Assembly: GCA_020744225.1 (NCBI GenBank)
Contig: JAGMWG010000023.1
Span: 186,001-250,000 of the forward strand
Source of the DNA: Paraphoma chrysanthemicola
Taxonomy: Eukaryota; Ascomycota; Dothideomycetes; Pleosporales; Phaeosphaeriaceae
Reading direction: 5' to 3'
Length of the DNA stretch: 64,000 nucleotides
Both the position numbers and the translations under genes were made by a program. Every line of letters begins with the position of its first letter. Position 1 is the stretch's first letter. Below the pieces are notes generated by a model. That model had not been told where the DNA came from. It did not search any database and worked only from the letters and a program-made list of their open reading frames with translations. Shown here one piece after another: positions 34,205-44,917 of this stretch.

Positions 34205-36231
34205 CTACACAATTGTGATTTTCCTATTCGCCGCGTCATTGAACCAAGCCTGCTGGCTCAAAGGGTCAGCGGCAACAAACAAGCCGATCCGCACAAACAC
34301 CTCATGATTGGTATCAGTGGGTAGTAGGACCAGCCCGTAGTGAAACCATCTCTTGGCCATGAGCAGACAATACACGGAACCAATATCAGCCGCTCTGCGA
34401 ACAGCGGCGCGATCATCTCCATCGAGCCAAATATTCCCTAACAAAAATTCTTGACATGTATCCTCGCTATGCGCAAACACAACCGGTGTAGAATTCCATG
34501 AACCATCCGCCTCCATCCGCGCCGTCTCTTCATCATCCTTCCATCCGATCCGTGTCGCCTTCTTCATCGGTCCCGCAATCACTAGTCTCGCGTCCGAAAC
34601 CATTCCATACGGATCCAGTGGATTCACGTGCTCGACGCTACAATGCGAGACACTGACAACCATATCAGAAGACTTGATATCGTGAAATGGCGTGTATACA
34701 ATGTTTCCGCTAATGGCAGCCCAGGACCAGGACGGCGCGACGTACAAGTCGGGGACGTAGGATCGCGCGGCGGCGTTGAAAGCCCGAAAGTGTTCGTCAT
34801 TTATCCAGAGCAGATCAGTGGCGAGAGTCTGCTCCCATAGGCCCGCAAGGTAGCGGTCTCCCGTGGCCAGGTGGTATTGCTGTGCTAGGCCGGATAAAGC
34901 GGGCAGTTTGTCGCGAGAGTTGGTCAGGCTGCGCGAGCAGTAGTTTTGTACGATGACGCGCCATCGTGGCGATGCTGGCGGCGAGGGTAGTCTGTATTTG
35001 TAAATCGTGTGCCAGGAGGAAGGGGAGAAGCCTCGTGCAGTCTGGTCTGGCATGAAGTTTGTCGTATTGTCGCCGAAACTGGCTGCGTTGCATTGCCAAG
35101 ACATTTCTTGCGTCGTGTAGGTGAGGAGTCTGGTGGATAGCAGTCGCTCTTGTAGTGTCCATGCTCGATTGTTGATGGGCTCGTCCTTGAATTCTGCGAT
35201 GTGGTCCGATATATGGATCGTTACCTCGCCTCGCGTTGCGGCCATGATATCACTTCGAATGGGCACAACGCAGCTTCGGGTATTGAAGATACCGTCGCTA
35301 CAATTGCGCGCCGCAGCAGCCGCTATCGTGATGTGAGCCTTGCTGTAGACCTCTTTCATGAGAGCCGACTCTCTAGTCCAGTCCCTCGTCGCCGCTGCAT
35401 CTGAGCCTTGTATGATGCATAGAGCATCCACCCACAAGTATCGAAGCCTGAGTTGTCGCGTGATTTTCACAGCATCTATGATGGTGCCTGGCAAGTCTGT
35501 CAGAGAAAACCCTCGCAGATTATCTTCAAAATTTGCGCTTGAGGTTATGAACGCAGGAGAAGATCCCCAACAGTACGATAGTGCTGCGTATCTAGCCCTT
35601 TTCCCCGGTGGAGGCACAAAGAGTCGAAGTCTGGCAAGACTGGGGCCGCCTAAATCGATGACGCGATTTGGAAGTTGAGGCTCAGTCTCCGGTGCACAGC
35701 TGTGGGTGGACACGCAGTGATTCAACCAATTCCTAGCCCTTCCAAAAGCTTCCAACGTGTTTGGATTTGGTAAAGAACCGACCGCTTGGGCACGTGAGCC
35801 ATTGCTGTCTGTTCACCGTCAGTCAGATTCAACTCCTCATTTATACTAGTAGCTGCAGGCCGTCTTGGATGCGTACCAAGCAAAGGGTTCAACTTGAAGG
35901 TAGCTCGTGTGGGAGAGTGACTCGACGTATCGCTAAGACTGTGCACGCGAGCCTCGAAATAGTAGTCGTAGTTCTGTGTTGTACTTGGGGTAATTTCGTC
36001 CTTCCACGCTTTCATGGCGATAGTACCTGGACCAGGATTCAATCCCAGAGCAAGTGTGAGGAGGCTGCAGAACGAGCAACCGTTCTGTCGACCTTCTAGA
36101 GTCTGTTGAATTGAGTTATGGTCATACTGCCACCCGACCATTGGTATGGGAATGCAGATGCCCCGGCACCGTGCACATGCATTATCCGTCTCGCTTGCAT
36201 TCAGCATGGTTGAGATGAGGTGGTCGGTCAT
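34205..36231 (-). CDS. HET-domain protein
   Basis: Two exons (36231-35817, 35748-34205) with a 68-nt intron give 652 aa. The N-terminus has a Cys-rich element (C-A-R-C-R-G-I-C and C-S-F-C). The HET domain begins with Y-A-A-L-S-Y-C-W-G, continues with L-R-Y-L-W-V-D-A-L-C-I-I-Q and ends near N-R-A-W-T-L-Q-E-R-L-L-S-T-R. The splice join gives A-F-G-R-A-R-N-W-L-N-H-C just upstream of the domain, as usual for this group. HET domains are cell-death-inducing modules found in vegetative incompatibility and in NLR-like proteins of fungi. No NACHT or repeat domain is attached here. The donor (GTGAAC) is weak, so the exact junction is less certain than the domain. Confidence 0.88.
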
Positions 36232-37026
36232 CCCGCGAAATTTTGCCTGAAGAACAGAAAAGCAGAACGAAAGTTCGACTTTGTAGGTGTGACAGGCTTT
36301 GAACTATGTCAGTGTCAATCGTGTTCTGTCACATCGCTGACTAGTTCCCGGTTCAGAGCGACTGTTAGCTAGTTTCCGACAGAGAATGTGCTTGAGCGGC
36401 AGCATAAGGCACTGACTGGAATGTAGCCTTCATGAATCGGCACCTTTCTTGAAGGGCGATCTTGACGCTGGATCGTGGGGCGCGAATTTATCTTGGGGTT
36501 CAGCCGCTCGAAGTCGTCCAATCAATTTCTGCTGATTCCATCCTGTTGGTGTACTAGTAGCTCGATCCTAGGCCACTTTGCGCTTAGTTTTGGGTCATGC
36601 TAGCGTTGGTGTTCATCCCCGCGTTCCAGCCTGAAGGTGGTCTCAGCCGCACGGCTGGATTTCGTGCAGTTATGCTCAGCACGATGTTTAAATCTATGCG
36701 ATGTCTTCAGTCGAGATCAGATCGAGTTGCTCGCATACGGGTCATGGTGCATCATTTACACATGACTTCAATTTGCGCTTCTACAGTATCACGAAAGATG
36801 CAAACACCCTCGTGATTCTTAGAGTTGAGCACCTACATTCGTAAGCATTGTCACAGGCCCACTTCAGGACGTCGTTTAGAGCTGGTTAGATGTTTGTGCC
36901 TGTGAATGCACTTTGAACCGAGCTAAATCTGATTCTGCAATCAGCTAATGTCCTTGCACACCACTATTAGGACCGTGATTGATATTCTACTCACCCTTGC
37001 GGACACTTCGATCCTAGATTATATGA
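36232..37026. other. Intergenic, nothing recognised
   Basis: About 800 nt upstream of the HET gene and downstream of the F-box-like gene. Only short ORFs. Confidence 0.4.
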
Positions 37027-38298
37027 TCATTGTTCGTCTTTTTCCAGCACGTTATTGTTCTCTCTCACGCGTTTCCAACCCGGCGGCGTCGCCTCTTGAA
37101 GTTGTTCCAGGGATAGATATGCATCCCGACCAGTTCGCCTTTCCGCCTCAAGCAGCTTCACTCCGGCCTTCTTTTCTGACTGCCAAAGCTCACAAGACTT
37201 TCTCGGGTTGTCCTCTCGCCACTGCTGGGCAGTTCTAACCTCCATGGGACGCTCGACGCATCCAGTCGCAAATGATGATCTGCCCAGGCGCTCATCCTCT
37301 AAGATCTCTGCTGGAAGTCTTGCGCCATCTGTCGTGTCGCGCCAGAGCTTACCCTCGGCTATGGCCTCGATATTAAGCGAAGTTGACATTAATTCGTCGC
37401 CGTTGGACGTTCGAACGAGCCAAGAGCCTCGAATGGCTGATTCCATCCACACGCTGAAGTAAGGTAGCGCCCGTGATTCCTTGGCTACCATGTCCGCGCA
37501 AATGTATGCTTGGTATAGAGTGAAGTCGTTGTCGTCCCGGTCAGTGCACACGAACATGTACATCTTCGCGTCCTTGGAAATGTGCGGATCTGTATCGACT
37601 ATGGTTTCGAAGCCGCTTTTAATTGCCCTCCAAACGAGGCGTTCAGACTCGAAATTCTTGCGATGGTCACACCTAGGCAAAACCAAACCTGGAGGTTTTG
37701 AGCAGTTGACGACGAGCGTCCGCATGTTGGGTAGCGAGAGCGGGTTGACCGGATCCACAAATAACTGTTCGCAAAGGCAGGCGCGTACGCGTACATGTCG
37801 CATTCTGGGAAGGACTTTCCGAAGGGCTTCGCAAACATGCCCCTTCAATCCAGGCCCTCGAAAGTCTTCGCCCAGAGTATCAAGCTCTAGACTCGTACAG
37901 GAGTCGGGCAATGCTTCGATGAGGTCCACGAGTATGTTCTGAGGAAGCTTCTCCCAGGACGTGAATCGTAGTGAACAAGATCGCAAATTGCTCATATGAC
38001 TTAATAGTGGTACGAGTTGGCCAGCTGTCGCTACAGGCTCGTTTGAGCCAAGAGAAAGCGTGATCGAGTTGATACGTTGACCACAAGCTGCCAGGTTGAG
38101 TTGACTAGCAAAATTGGCAAGGGAACGGTCCGTAAGTGCGATGTTTCCATAAAGAATAGGTGCCGTCGCCGCACACCATTGTCGATTGACAAGCAGACAT
38201 GCGAAAAGGTCTTGGTAATTTGCGCTGGTGGTTTTGACCTGCACAATAACAGCAATCAAAGCATCACTATGGAGCCTCGAAAATTCTTGTCTTGCCAT
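37027..38298 (-). CDS. F-box/LRR-like hypothetical protein
   Basis: A single-exon 423-aa protein. The N-terminal 60 residues resemble a degenerate F-box, ending in D-L-F-A-C-L-L-V-N-R-Q-W-C-A-A-T-A-P-I-L-Y. That fits the helix pattern by which F-box proteins bind Skp1 in SCF ubiquitin ligases. The middle has irregular leucine-rich strands (L-R-S-C-S-L-R-F, L-E-L-D-T-L) typical of the substrate-binding part. The C-terminus is charged and Arg/Glu-rich. The leading consensus L-P-x-E-L/I of the F-box is poorly kept, so the call is by overall pattern. No intron is needed. Substrate and function unknown. Confidence 0.65.
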   Translation of the reverse strand: MARQEFSRLHSDALIAVIVQVKTTSANYQDLFACLLVNRQWCAATAPILYGNIALTDRSLANFASQLNLAACGQRINSITLSLGSNEPVATAGQLVPLLSHMSNLRSCSLRFTSWEKLPQNILVDLIEALPDSCTSLELDTLGEDFRGPGLKGHVCEALRKVLPRMRHVRVRACLCEQLFVDPVNPLSLPNMRTLVVNCSKPPGLVLPRCDHRKNFESERLVWRAIKSGFETIVDTDPHISKDAKMYMFVCTDRDDNDFTLYQAYICADMVAKESRALPYFSVWMESAIRGSWLVRTSNGDELMSTSLNIEAIAEGKLWRDTTDGARLPAEILEDERLGRSSFATGCVERPMEVRTAQQWREDNPRKSCELWQSEKKAGVKLLEAERRTGRDAYLSLEQLQEATPPGWKRVRENNNVLEKDEQ

Positions 38299-38584
38299 TG
38301 ATGCTCGAATAACGGTGGATGAGGGACGTCAAATCTCACAGTCATGTCCAGGAGCAGCGGACGGCTTGATGGGGCAGTGCATACGTTGTGCCAAGTTTTC
38401 CAGCTTGTTGAACCAATCACAAGGGGACTGCCACGAGATGCCTCGGTGTGGGAAGTACATATGGAGTCTAGAGGAACTCCCCGTTGTATGCTGCAAAATT
38501 ACAAAGACGAGGCATACGATTCAGCCGCACTTGCAGCAGTCGTGATCGCAACTGGAAGTCACAGTAGCGCAGGCCTTGTCAGGC

Positions 38585-39096
38585 TCAGAGTCGCGACCAC
38601 TCCCTCTCCGCCAGCTGCAGTCCTTCTTCGCCGTCGACGAGCACACACCATCCTTCGCTGCCGTCACCTCCATCTCCGCCTATCGCAGCCTTAAAGTTCG
38701 CCTTCGCATAATCAAGGACTTCGTTGTCAAAGCTTCCAGGCTGGAGCCAAACCGCAGGAATTCCAGCCTCTTTTGCTTCCTTGAGGAGCTGTTTCGTCAC
38801 GGCTGGCGGCGTGATGACGGAAAGCGAGTAAGATGATGGGTCCTGGAGCGCTGTCGGAGAAGGTACTGTAACATGATCACGTTTCAGGATGTTGACGGAA
38901 GGGACACGCGGATTGATAGGTGTCGCTGGCAGGGAATGGCGCAGATACCACACAAAGACTGGTTGCATGTAAGCAAGTGTGGCTTTGATGTGGCCGAAGA
39001 TCTCATACTTTTGTTGCCATACTTGTTCGGGTCTGAAGAAGCGCCCGCCACTGCGAACCTCGGCGAAGAAAAGAATGTTTTCAATGCTGCTTCCAT
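38585..39096 (-). CDS. CoA-binding-fold protein (CoA_binding_2)
   Basis: Two exons (39096-39009, 38958-38585) with a 50-nt intron give 153 aa. The sequence starts with F-F-S-S-P-R-F-A-V-A-G-A-S-S-D-P, the nucleotide-binding loop of CoA-binding Rossmann proteins. It continues across the splice with K-I-F-V-W-Y-L-R-H-S-L and P-I-N-P-R-V-P-S-V. The later V-W-L-Q-P-G-S-F-D-N-E-V matches the family end. Small stand-alone members occur across fungi and bacteria with unknown biochemical role. An in-frame ATG at 39132 would add 12 residues; the shorter start resembles relatives. It lies next to the 39.6-59.5 kb cluster, but its promoter lacks the cluster motif. Confidence 0.85.
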
Positions 39097-39640
39097 CTCT
39101 ATTTCGCGACTTTGACCTCTTGTTATGGGCATATGAATAGTTAGTTACTTGGTGAGGTAGATGTTCTTCACAGGCGAGTTGTTTGGGAGAAAGCAGGTGT
39201 GTAATCGATACAGATGAGCCGAGGATAGTTTTAGCGTCACGTCATCAACCTGGACTCTCGCGTGCATCCCCAACTTCTTACCACCTCCTCAATTCAGCGT
39301 ATTGAGATGACACACCATGCACAACTGTACAGGAAGGCGACAACTGCGAGGCAATCTGGATCGCGTGACGCGTCTACAAATGGTCCACCCCTGCCTTCTC
39401 ATCACGACGTCGAGGTGTCCCTATTCCAGAGGTGCTGCGACGGCAACTGGATGAACACCAAGAACACCGACCAGCTCTAGTGCTTTGGAAATAGGCACAA
39501 AAGCTTGCCGCAGATGGATACCCCTTTAATTCTGCGCATCTCAGAGCCTGCTCCCTATGACACCATCCTTCGATGCACACCAACAGGCGAGATGTGCCCA
39601 ACGACAAATTAGACATCGATCTTGGGACCAACCGCCATAC
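39097..39640. other. Boundary region left of the gene cluster
   Basis: No ORF worth calling. The 3' end of the AtuA-like gene faces the promoter of the CoA-binding gene here. No copy of the TCGGCCCGA motif was found in it. Confidence 0.4.
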
Positions 39641-41957
39641 TCATAACAGACTTTGCGTCTCCATAAAAGTCCGAGGAGCATCGATATAACGTGTTCGGAG
39701 AAACTCGACGAAGCCCTATTGCACTTGTCACCTCCTGCTTGGGTTTTGCCGACGAGGCAGAAGTCATACCTTGCCCAAAGCGTCGATATTGCTTGTACTG
39801 CTCACACCTGTCCCACTTCCACCAAGTAGGCCATATATGACGAAATGAACTGCTCGCAATCGTGGAAATTCGCATCGCTCGATCTGCAGGCCTGGATGGT
39901 GATCTTGGCCCATGAGCTCTGGAGGATCGTCAGTATTTCCGCTATTATTGGGCTCGCTTTGTTGCGAGATTGTCGCACCTATCAGTCTGGCATTTGACAG
40001 CCAGGCCCGAAGCCATTGCCATTTATCTTCGGAATCATCCCTTGTTGGAAAGAACAATCCAACGTTGACGTTTGCTCCTTTATCTCCGGAACGGCCATAC
40101 AGCAAATCTCCTAATCTCACCCGAGAAGTAGGCCCGAAAGAGGCCAATGAGTGATACACTGTTGACGACGAATGCGACTCGGGTACATCTGCAATGATAT
40201 CCATACTGGCAGAGGGCAAAGCATGTTGAGGCACGGGCACACTGGATATTTGCTCATCGTTGTCCATGGATGTGCTTATCATATGGCACACTTCGCTAAT
40301 GGCCATGGCAGGCACGAGACCCGTGTAAAGCTTCACAAATGGCTTGGGGTCCGCCGTGCGATAATCAAGGATTGGTGTCAAGGCTGGGAATCCTTGCAAC
40401 TGGTTGCTGAGAAGCGGACCTAGGAAGCGGCCGCGGGTGAGCATCTTAGGATCATCGGCTTGGGCGAAAATGCTAATGCGTTGTCAAAGATATCCCTCAG
40501 GCAGCTGTACTTCAAAGAAAAACTTACCGCAATAGGGTTGTGGCCTTGAGGAGCGATTTCGGATCTTCCACAGAACTTCCGCATAATTGGAATTGCAATG
40601 TTCTGAGTTTGGATACGTCGATAATTCTCAGCGACTGGCTCTTAAAGCTTTCAACTTTCGACTCTGCGTCTCGACCGACAATCACAACATAGAATTCGGC
40701 CTGAAACCCCGCTTCGGCTGTCACAGCGACTTTCAAGGTTTTCGGGCGTGGCAGTCCTGTTATCTTGGCTTAGCATCGCCTTGAAGCATTTGCAAATGGC
40801 ACCCACCTCTTGCTCCCTGGACTTTGACCTTATCGAGTCCTACTTGCTCAAATTCGACGCGTGTGAAATCGGCAGTGATATCGGGATTCAGATATCTGCT
40901 TCCTTGAAGCTCATACACGAATTGTGTCTTCACGGTATCAACCGAGATCCTTGACATTCACAGTCAGTGAACCTTTTGCATTCGAAACTCCTGGTCAACA
41001 CGCAGCCACTTACATGCCGTTGTAGTTGGGTTGCTTTTGGATGATGGCCGTGCCATCTCCAGATACCTCGGCGATTGGGAATGATAGATCGTATTGTTGG
41101 TCGCCCATCTGCTTGTAGCCAGCGAAACTGCCCCCACTCTGAAGGACACCGGTCAGATTAAGCAAATATCGTTCGTGGTGGAGCACGCACAACGTAGCAA
41201 CCGCACTCAATGAGATGACCTGTAAGCAAGGATCCCGCGAGCTCATCTTGAGCCGCATCATTCCATCTGTGCCACCATGAGCATAGAGCCATGACCTGTC
41301 CGCGACATGTAATCAGAATCTGTGCTACCGTCCACACTCGTACCAAAATAGCAACTCACTGGACTTGCATCGGTACACCGACCAACTATCACGATATCAA
41401 CACCTTGATTGAGTGCCATTTGGATACCTGCAGATCCAATGTACACGTTGGCGGAAAGTAATCTTCCATGGGATTTGCGGAATGTACTGAAATCATCGAC
41501 CTTAGCATTCAGTGGCTGTACATCTAACGTATCGATCTGGCCGAGGACGTCATCTCCAGTGATGTAGGCGATTTTTCGATGCATGCTATGATCCTCTAAC
41601 AATTTGGACACTTGCAGCGCGAGCTCTCTCGGATTGCCTCCACCAGCATTGACCACAAACTTGAGTTTTCGCGGATATGTTTTATACAGGGGAAGCGCAA
41701 GCCTGAAGGAATACAAGAAACCTGGTTCGTATCCCGCAGCACCGTCTAGATCCTTCTGGAGTGCGCGAGTGCCAATGTTGTACTCTGATAGCCAGTCACC
41801 AGTGATTGCGTCTACGTGTACCGAACCGGACAGCATCGATTTCAAGCCTAAGTCACGTGTTATGGCTGTCGTCGCAAAGGAGAAATTCTAATGATAGCGT
41901 ACCATCTAGACGGTCGCCAGTCGACCCAGAAACGTTGGCAATGAGTATGGGCCGCAT
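39641..41957 (-). CDS. AtuA-like (acyclic terpene utilisation, DUF1446) protein
   Basis: Eight exons (41957-41903, 41847-41360, 41295-41191, 41138-41014, 40949-40807, 40756-40528, 40472-39770, 39715-39641), all introns 50-64 nt, give 640 aa. The family core begins M-R-P-I-L-I-A-N-V-S-G-S-T-G-D. It continues with G-G-G-N-P-R-E-L-A (about residue 87), I-V-G-R-C-T-D-A-S-P, G-H-L-I-E-C-G, F-P-I-A-E-V-S-G-D-G-T and G-R-S-G-D-K-G-A-N-V-N-V. It ends with a short exon coding F-V-E-F-L-R-T-R-Y-I-D. The bacterial namesake AtuA is needed for growth on citronellol-type acyclic terpenes, but its reaction is unknown. Head-to-head with the CoA ligase gene, sharing a 373-bp promoter with a TCGGCCCGA-type site. 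Likely acts on a CoA-linked branched intermediate (inference). Confidence 0.9.
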
Positions 41958-42148
41958 TTTGATTCCTTTGTTACCGCAACTCATCGTGCAGGACACATTT
42001 TTGTTGCACATCTTAGCGGTATCATTGTAGTTATGGTATGTGTATTACGTTTCTGACAACATGTCTAGGATGTCCATACAATTAAGCTCTCGGTCCGACA
42101 GAATGCAAGTGTGGATGTGTCGCACCGAGCCAATTTGGCGTTGCGGGG

Positions 42149-42157
42149 CCGGCCCGA
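42149..42157. promoter_or_regulatory. Cluster motif, core variant (CCGGCCCGA)
   Basis: Eight of nine bases match TCGGCCCGA, with the CGG-C-CCG core intact. It lies midway in the divergent promoter of the AtuA-like and CoA-ligase genes, about 190 and 175 bp from their ATGs. Probably bound by the cluster's zinc-cluster factor. Confidence 0.55.
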
Positions 42158-42330
42158 TTGGCACCCGCATCTCGCACCGAATGTTATAGTCGATCGCCAA
42201 ACGAAGTTGTGGCTTTGGGGGCCTCACGTGAATTCAGTCTGCGGTGTAAAGCTTGGTATTAATATGATCACTCCGGCAAGTGGTGACCAATCTTTTCGCC
42301 AGTGCCCTCAAACAACATCATACGACAAGA

Positions 42331-44261
42331 ATGGGTCGCATACATCGCTCGAGATACAATGTCAATGTTCCCAAAGTCGACCTCTTGACGTTTGTATTTC
42401 GCGCCAAAGACAAGACGATCCGTAGTCGTCCACAATATTTTGACGCTTTCCAGCCAGAGCGGCACTACAGCCTCGTAGAAGGCGAGGAATTTGCGAAGCG
42501 CATCGGATCAGGACTACAACGGCTCGGACTTGAAAGTGACGACAAGGTCTTGCTCTTTAGTGGCAATAACCTCTTCTTCCCAGCTCTCCTTTGGGGAGTG
42601 ATTGCAGCCGACTGCGTCTTTACAGCAGTTTCTCCAACAGCTACAAGAACAGGTGTGCATCTGAGATTCCTGAAATCTCTTCCGTGAGCTTTGGCTAACA
42701 TGTTGTTGTTAGAGTTGGAAAATCAACTTCGAGCATCGGAAGCAAAGGTGCTTATCACCAGTCTAGACTCGGTGGAAACAGCGCTTAAAGCAGCTTCAGC
42801 GGTTGGAATTCCTGAAGAGAGAGTCTTTGTATTTTGTCATCCGGATGATGCGGCAGATATTTCTCGATCGACGGCAGTCAAGCCTTGGACCACGTTTTGG
42901 GCATCTGAAGCCGACGGGGCATTGTTCAGTTGGAGAGTATCCACAGATCCCGATTATCTCGAGTCCAAAGTAGTCATCTTGAACTTCTCCAGCGGGTGAG
43001 TTGATTGTATCGCATTAGCGCCACAGCCCTGCTGATAGTCCGTTTGGCGAATAGAACAACGGGACCGCCAAAAGGCGTCGAAATCACGCACGCAAACGTG
43101 GTCGCGAACTCGACCCAATTGGTCCACTACCGAACCATGAGCGCGGATATTCCAGAAGCTCACGCCCGGAAAGAACGTCTTGCACGATCGGGTGAACGCT
43201 GGCTGGCACCACTGCCGATGTATCATGCATATGGACAAATTTACTACTGTGTAAATGCTCCTTTACTTGCTGCGAAGGTTTACATCATGCCACGTTACGA
43301 GATTCGCTTACTACTGTTACTTCTGGATGTCTATCGAATCACATTATTGACAGGAGTTCCAACTGTCCTCATCCAACTGTCCAAGCAGCCGCCGGGAATC
43401 TTCAACATGGAGTCGCTGGAATATGCGCTCACAGGATCTGCGCCGCTCGGCTCTGATATTGCAAAGTATATTGAGCAACGCTACCTACCACGAGGCCTGG
43501 TTTTGCGACAGGGATGGGGCATGACTGAAACGACAAACTCGTCGAGTGGGTTTTCTCCTGATGATCCTGTGGAGGGACGGTCCATTGGCTATCTGAATCC
43601 AAACTGCTTGGGAAAGATCGTACCTGTCGAAGGCCAGTCTTGGGCCGACGAGGTTCCGGCTGGTGTTGAAGTAGGAGAGCTGTGGGTTAGCGGTGCGAAT
43701 GTGATGAAGGGATACTTCAACAACCCACGGGCAACAGCGGACACCATCATAATGGAAGATGGGATTAGGTGGCTGCGGACAGGGGATATCGCTTACTTTG
43801 ATGAAGAAGGCAAGATTTTCATCGTAGATCGATTAAAGGTGAGCAGCTAATGGTCATTGCAAGTAACTGTCACTAATATTTAATTTTCAGGAACTGATCA
43901 AGGTCAAAGGCCTACAAGTGTCTCCGGCTGAGATTGAGGCGGCCATAGTACTGCACGAGGGTGTGGCAGATGTAGCTGTCGTAGGGGCGAAAGTGTAAGT
44001 AACTGGGTATATTTGCTTCTGCAAAGACACACTAAGTAATGAACCTGTAGTGATGGTCACGAATGTCCTCGGGCGTTCGTAGTCAAGAAGGATGAGTCAA
44101 CCACCGAGCGAACCATTCACGAATTGGTCGAAAGCAAATTTGCCAAACACAAGTGGTTATCTGGGGGCGTGTACTTCATTTCAGAGCTTCCAAAGACACC
44201 GAGCGGTAAAACCATGAAACGACGTCTCCCAAGTCCGAACTCGCGGGCCAGTAGACTATAG
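42331..44261 (+). CDS. AMP-forming acyl-CoA ligase (4CL-like), peroxisomal
   Basis: Five exons (42331-42652, 42713-42995, 43055-43838, 43891-43994, 44051-44261) give 567 aa. Adenylation-domain signatures are all present. The ATP loop S-S-G-T-T-G-P-P-K-G is interrupted by an intron exactly at its first Gly. G-W-G-M-T-E-T-T-N, R-T-G-D-I-A-Y-F-D, K-V-K-G-L-Q-V-S-P-A-E-I-E and the catalytic Lys in T-P-S-G-K-T-M-K-R follow. The protein ends in Ser-Arg-Leu, a PTS1-type peroxisomal signal. The enzyme activates a carboxylic acid to its acyl-CoA using ATP; 4-coumarate-ligase-like fungal enzymes take aryl, terpenoid or medium-chain acids. The ATG at 42331 is chosen because the sequence after it aligns with family starts; an ATG further up at 42280 is in frame. 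Confidence 0.93.
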
Positions 44262-44917
44262 GTGGACAATTGTAGCTTCCCAAATAATCATTAATTGAGG
44301 CTATATATATATATTAGGCCGTGTGGATTTGCTAACAGGCCTTGCACTCCACATAGGTGCCCTAAAGAATCGATACACACATATTCATAGTTTCATAGGC
44401 TGAATATATTCGCTTACTGCTGAAAACTTGTTGTTGTAGTCGCTTGAAGGCACTCAATGCGTTATCAGTGTTATGCTACGTGTGTAGAATGGTGTGAAGG
44501 TCGCTAGGAGGTGTATAGTCTAACCAACCGATCGAATATCTTGCTTTGATTAATCTGAACATTGAAATGAGTCGGTCGTGGTATGACAGCATAAGTCGAG
44601 CCCGACTAGACTAGGTGTTATCTTGTGTTAATTCAACGAAGACGTAGAAAGTACCCGCCACGTGTAGAGCTAAGTGCGGAATCTAGAGAAGGGAGTTGTT
44701 GGTTGTGTTACAGTGCAAACGACTGAATTGGGAATTTTGCTAAGCACCTGCATGGAAAGCCTGAGGAAATGGTAGAATTTATCAGCATGTGAACACCTGG
44801 CCCAACCCGACACCCCTTTGCTACTCCAATCTCGATCCTCACGTAATCAATTAAAAAGCACACATCTGCTTCTGGGTCCCGATTGTGACTTCAGAGTGTT
44901 ACATTGGTCCGGATAGC
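44262..44917. other. Convergent intergenic region with TA repeat
   Basis: Between the 3' ends of the ligase and P450 genes. Contains an alternating (TA)n run near 44300-44316 and no ORF of note. Likely terminators for both genes. Confidence 0.45.
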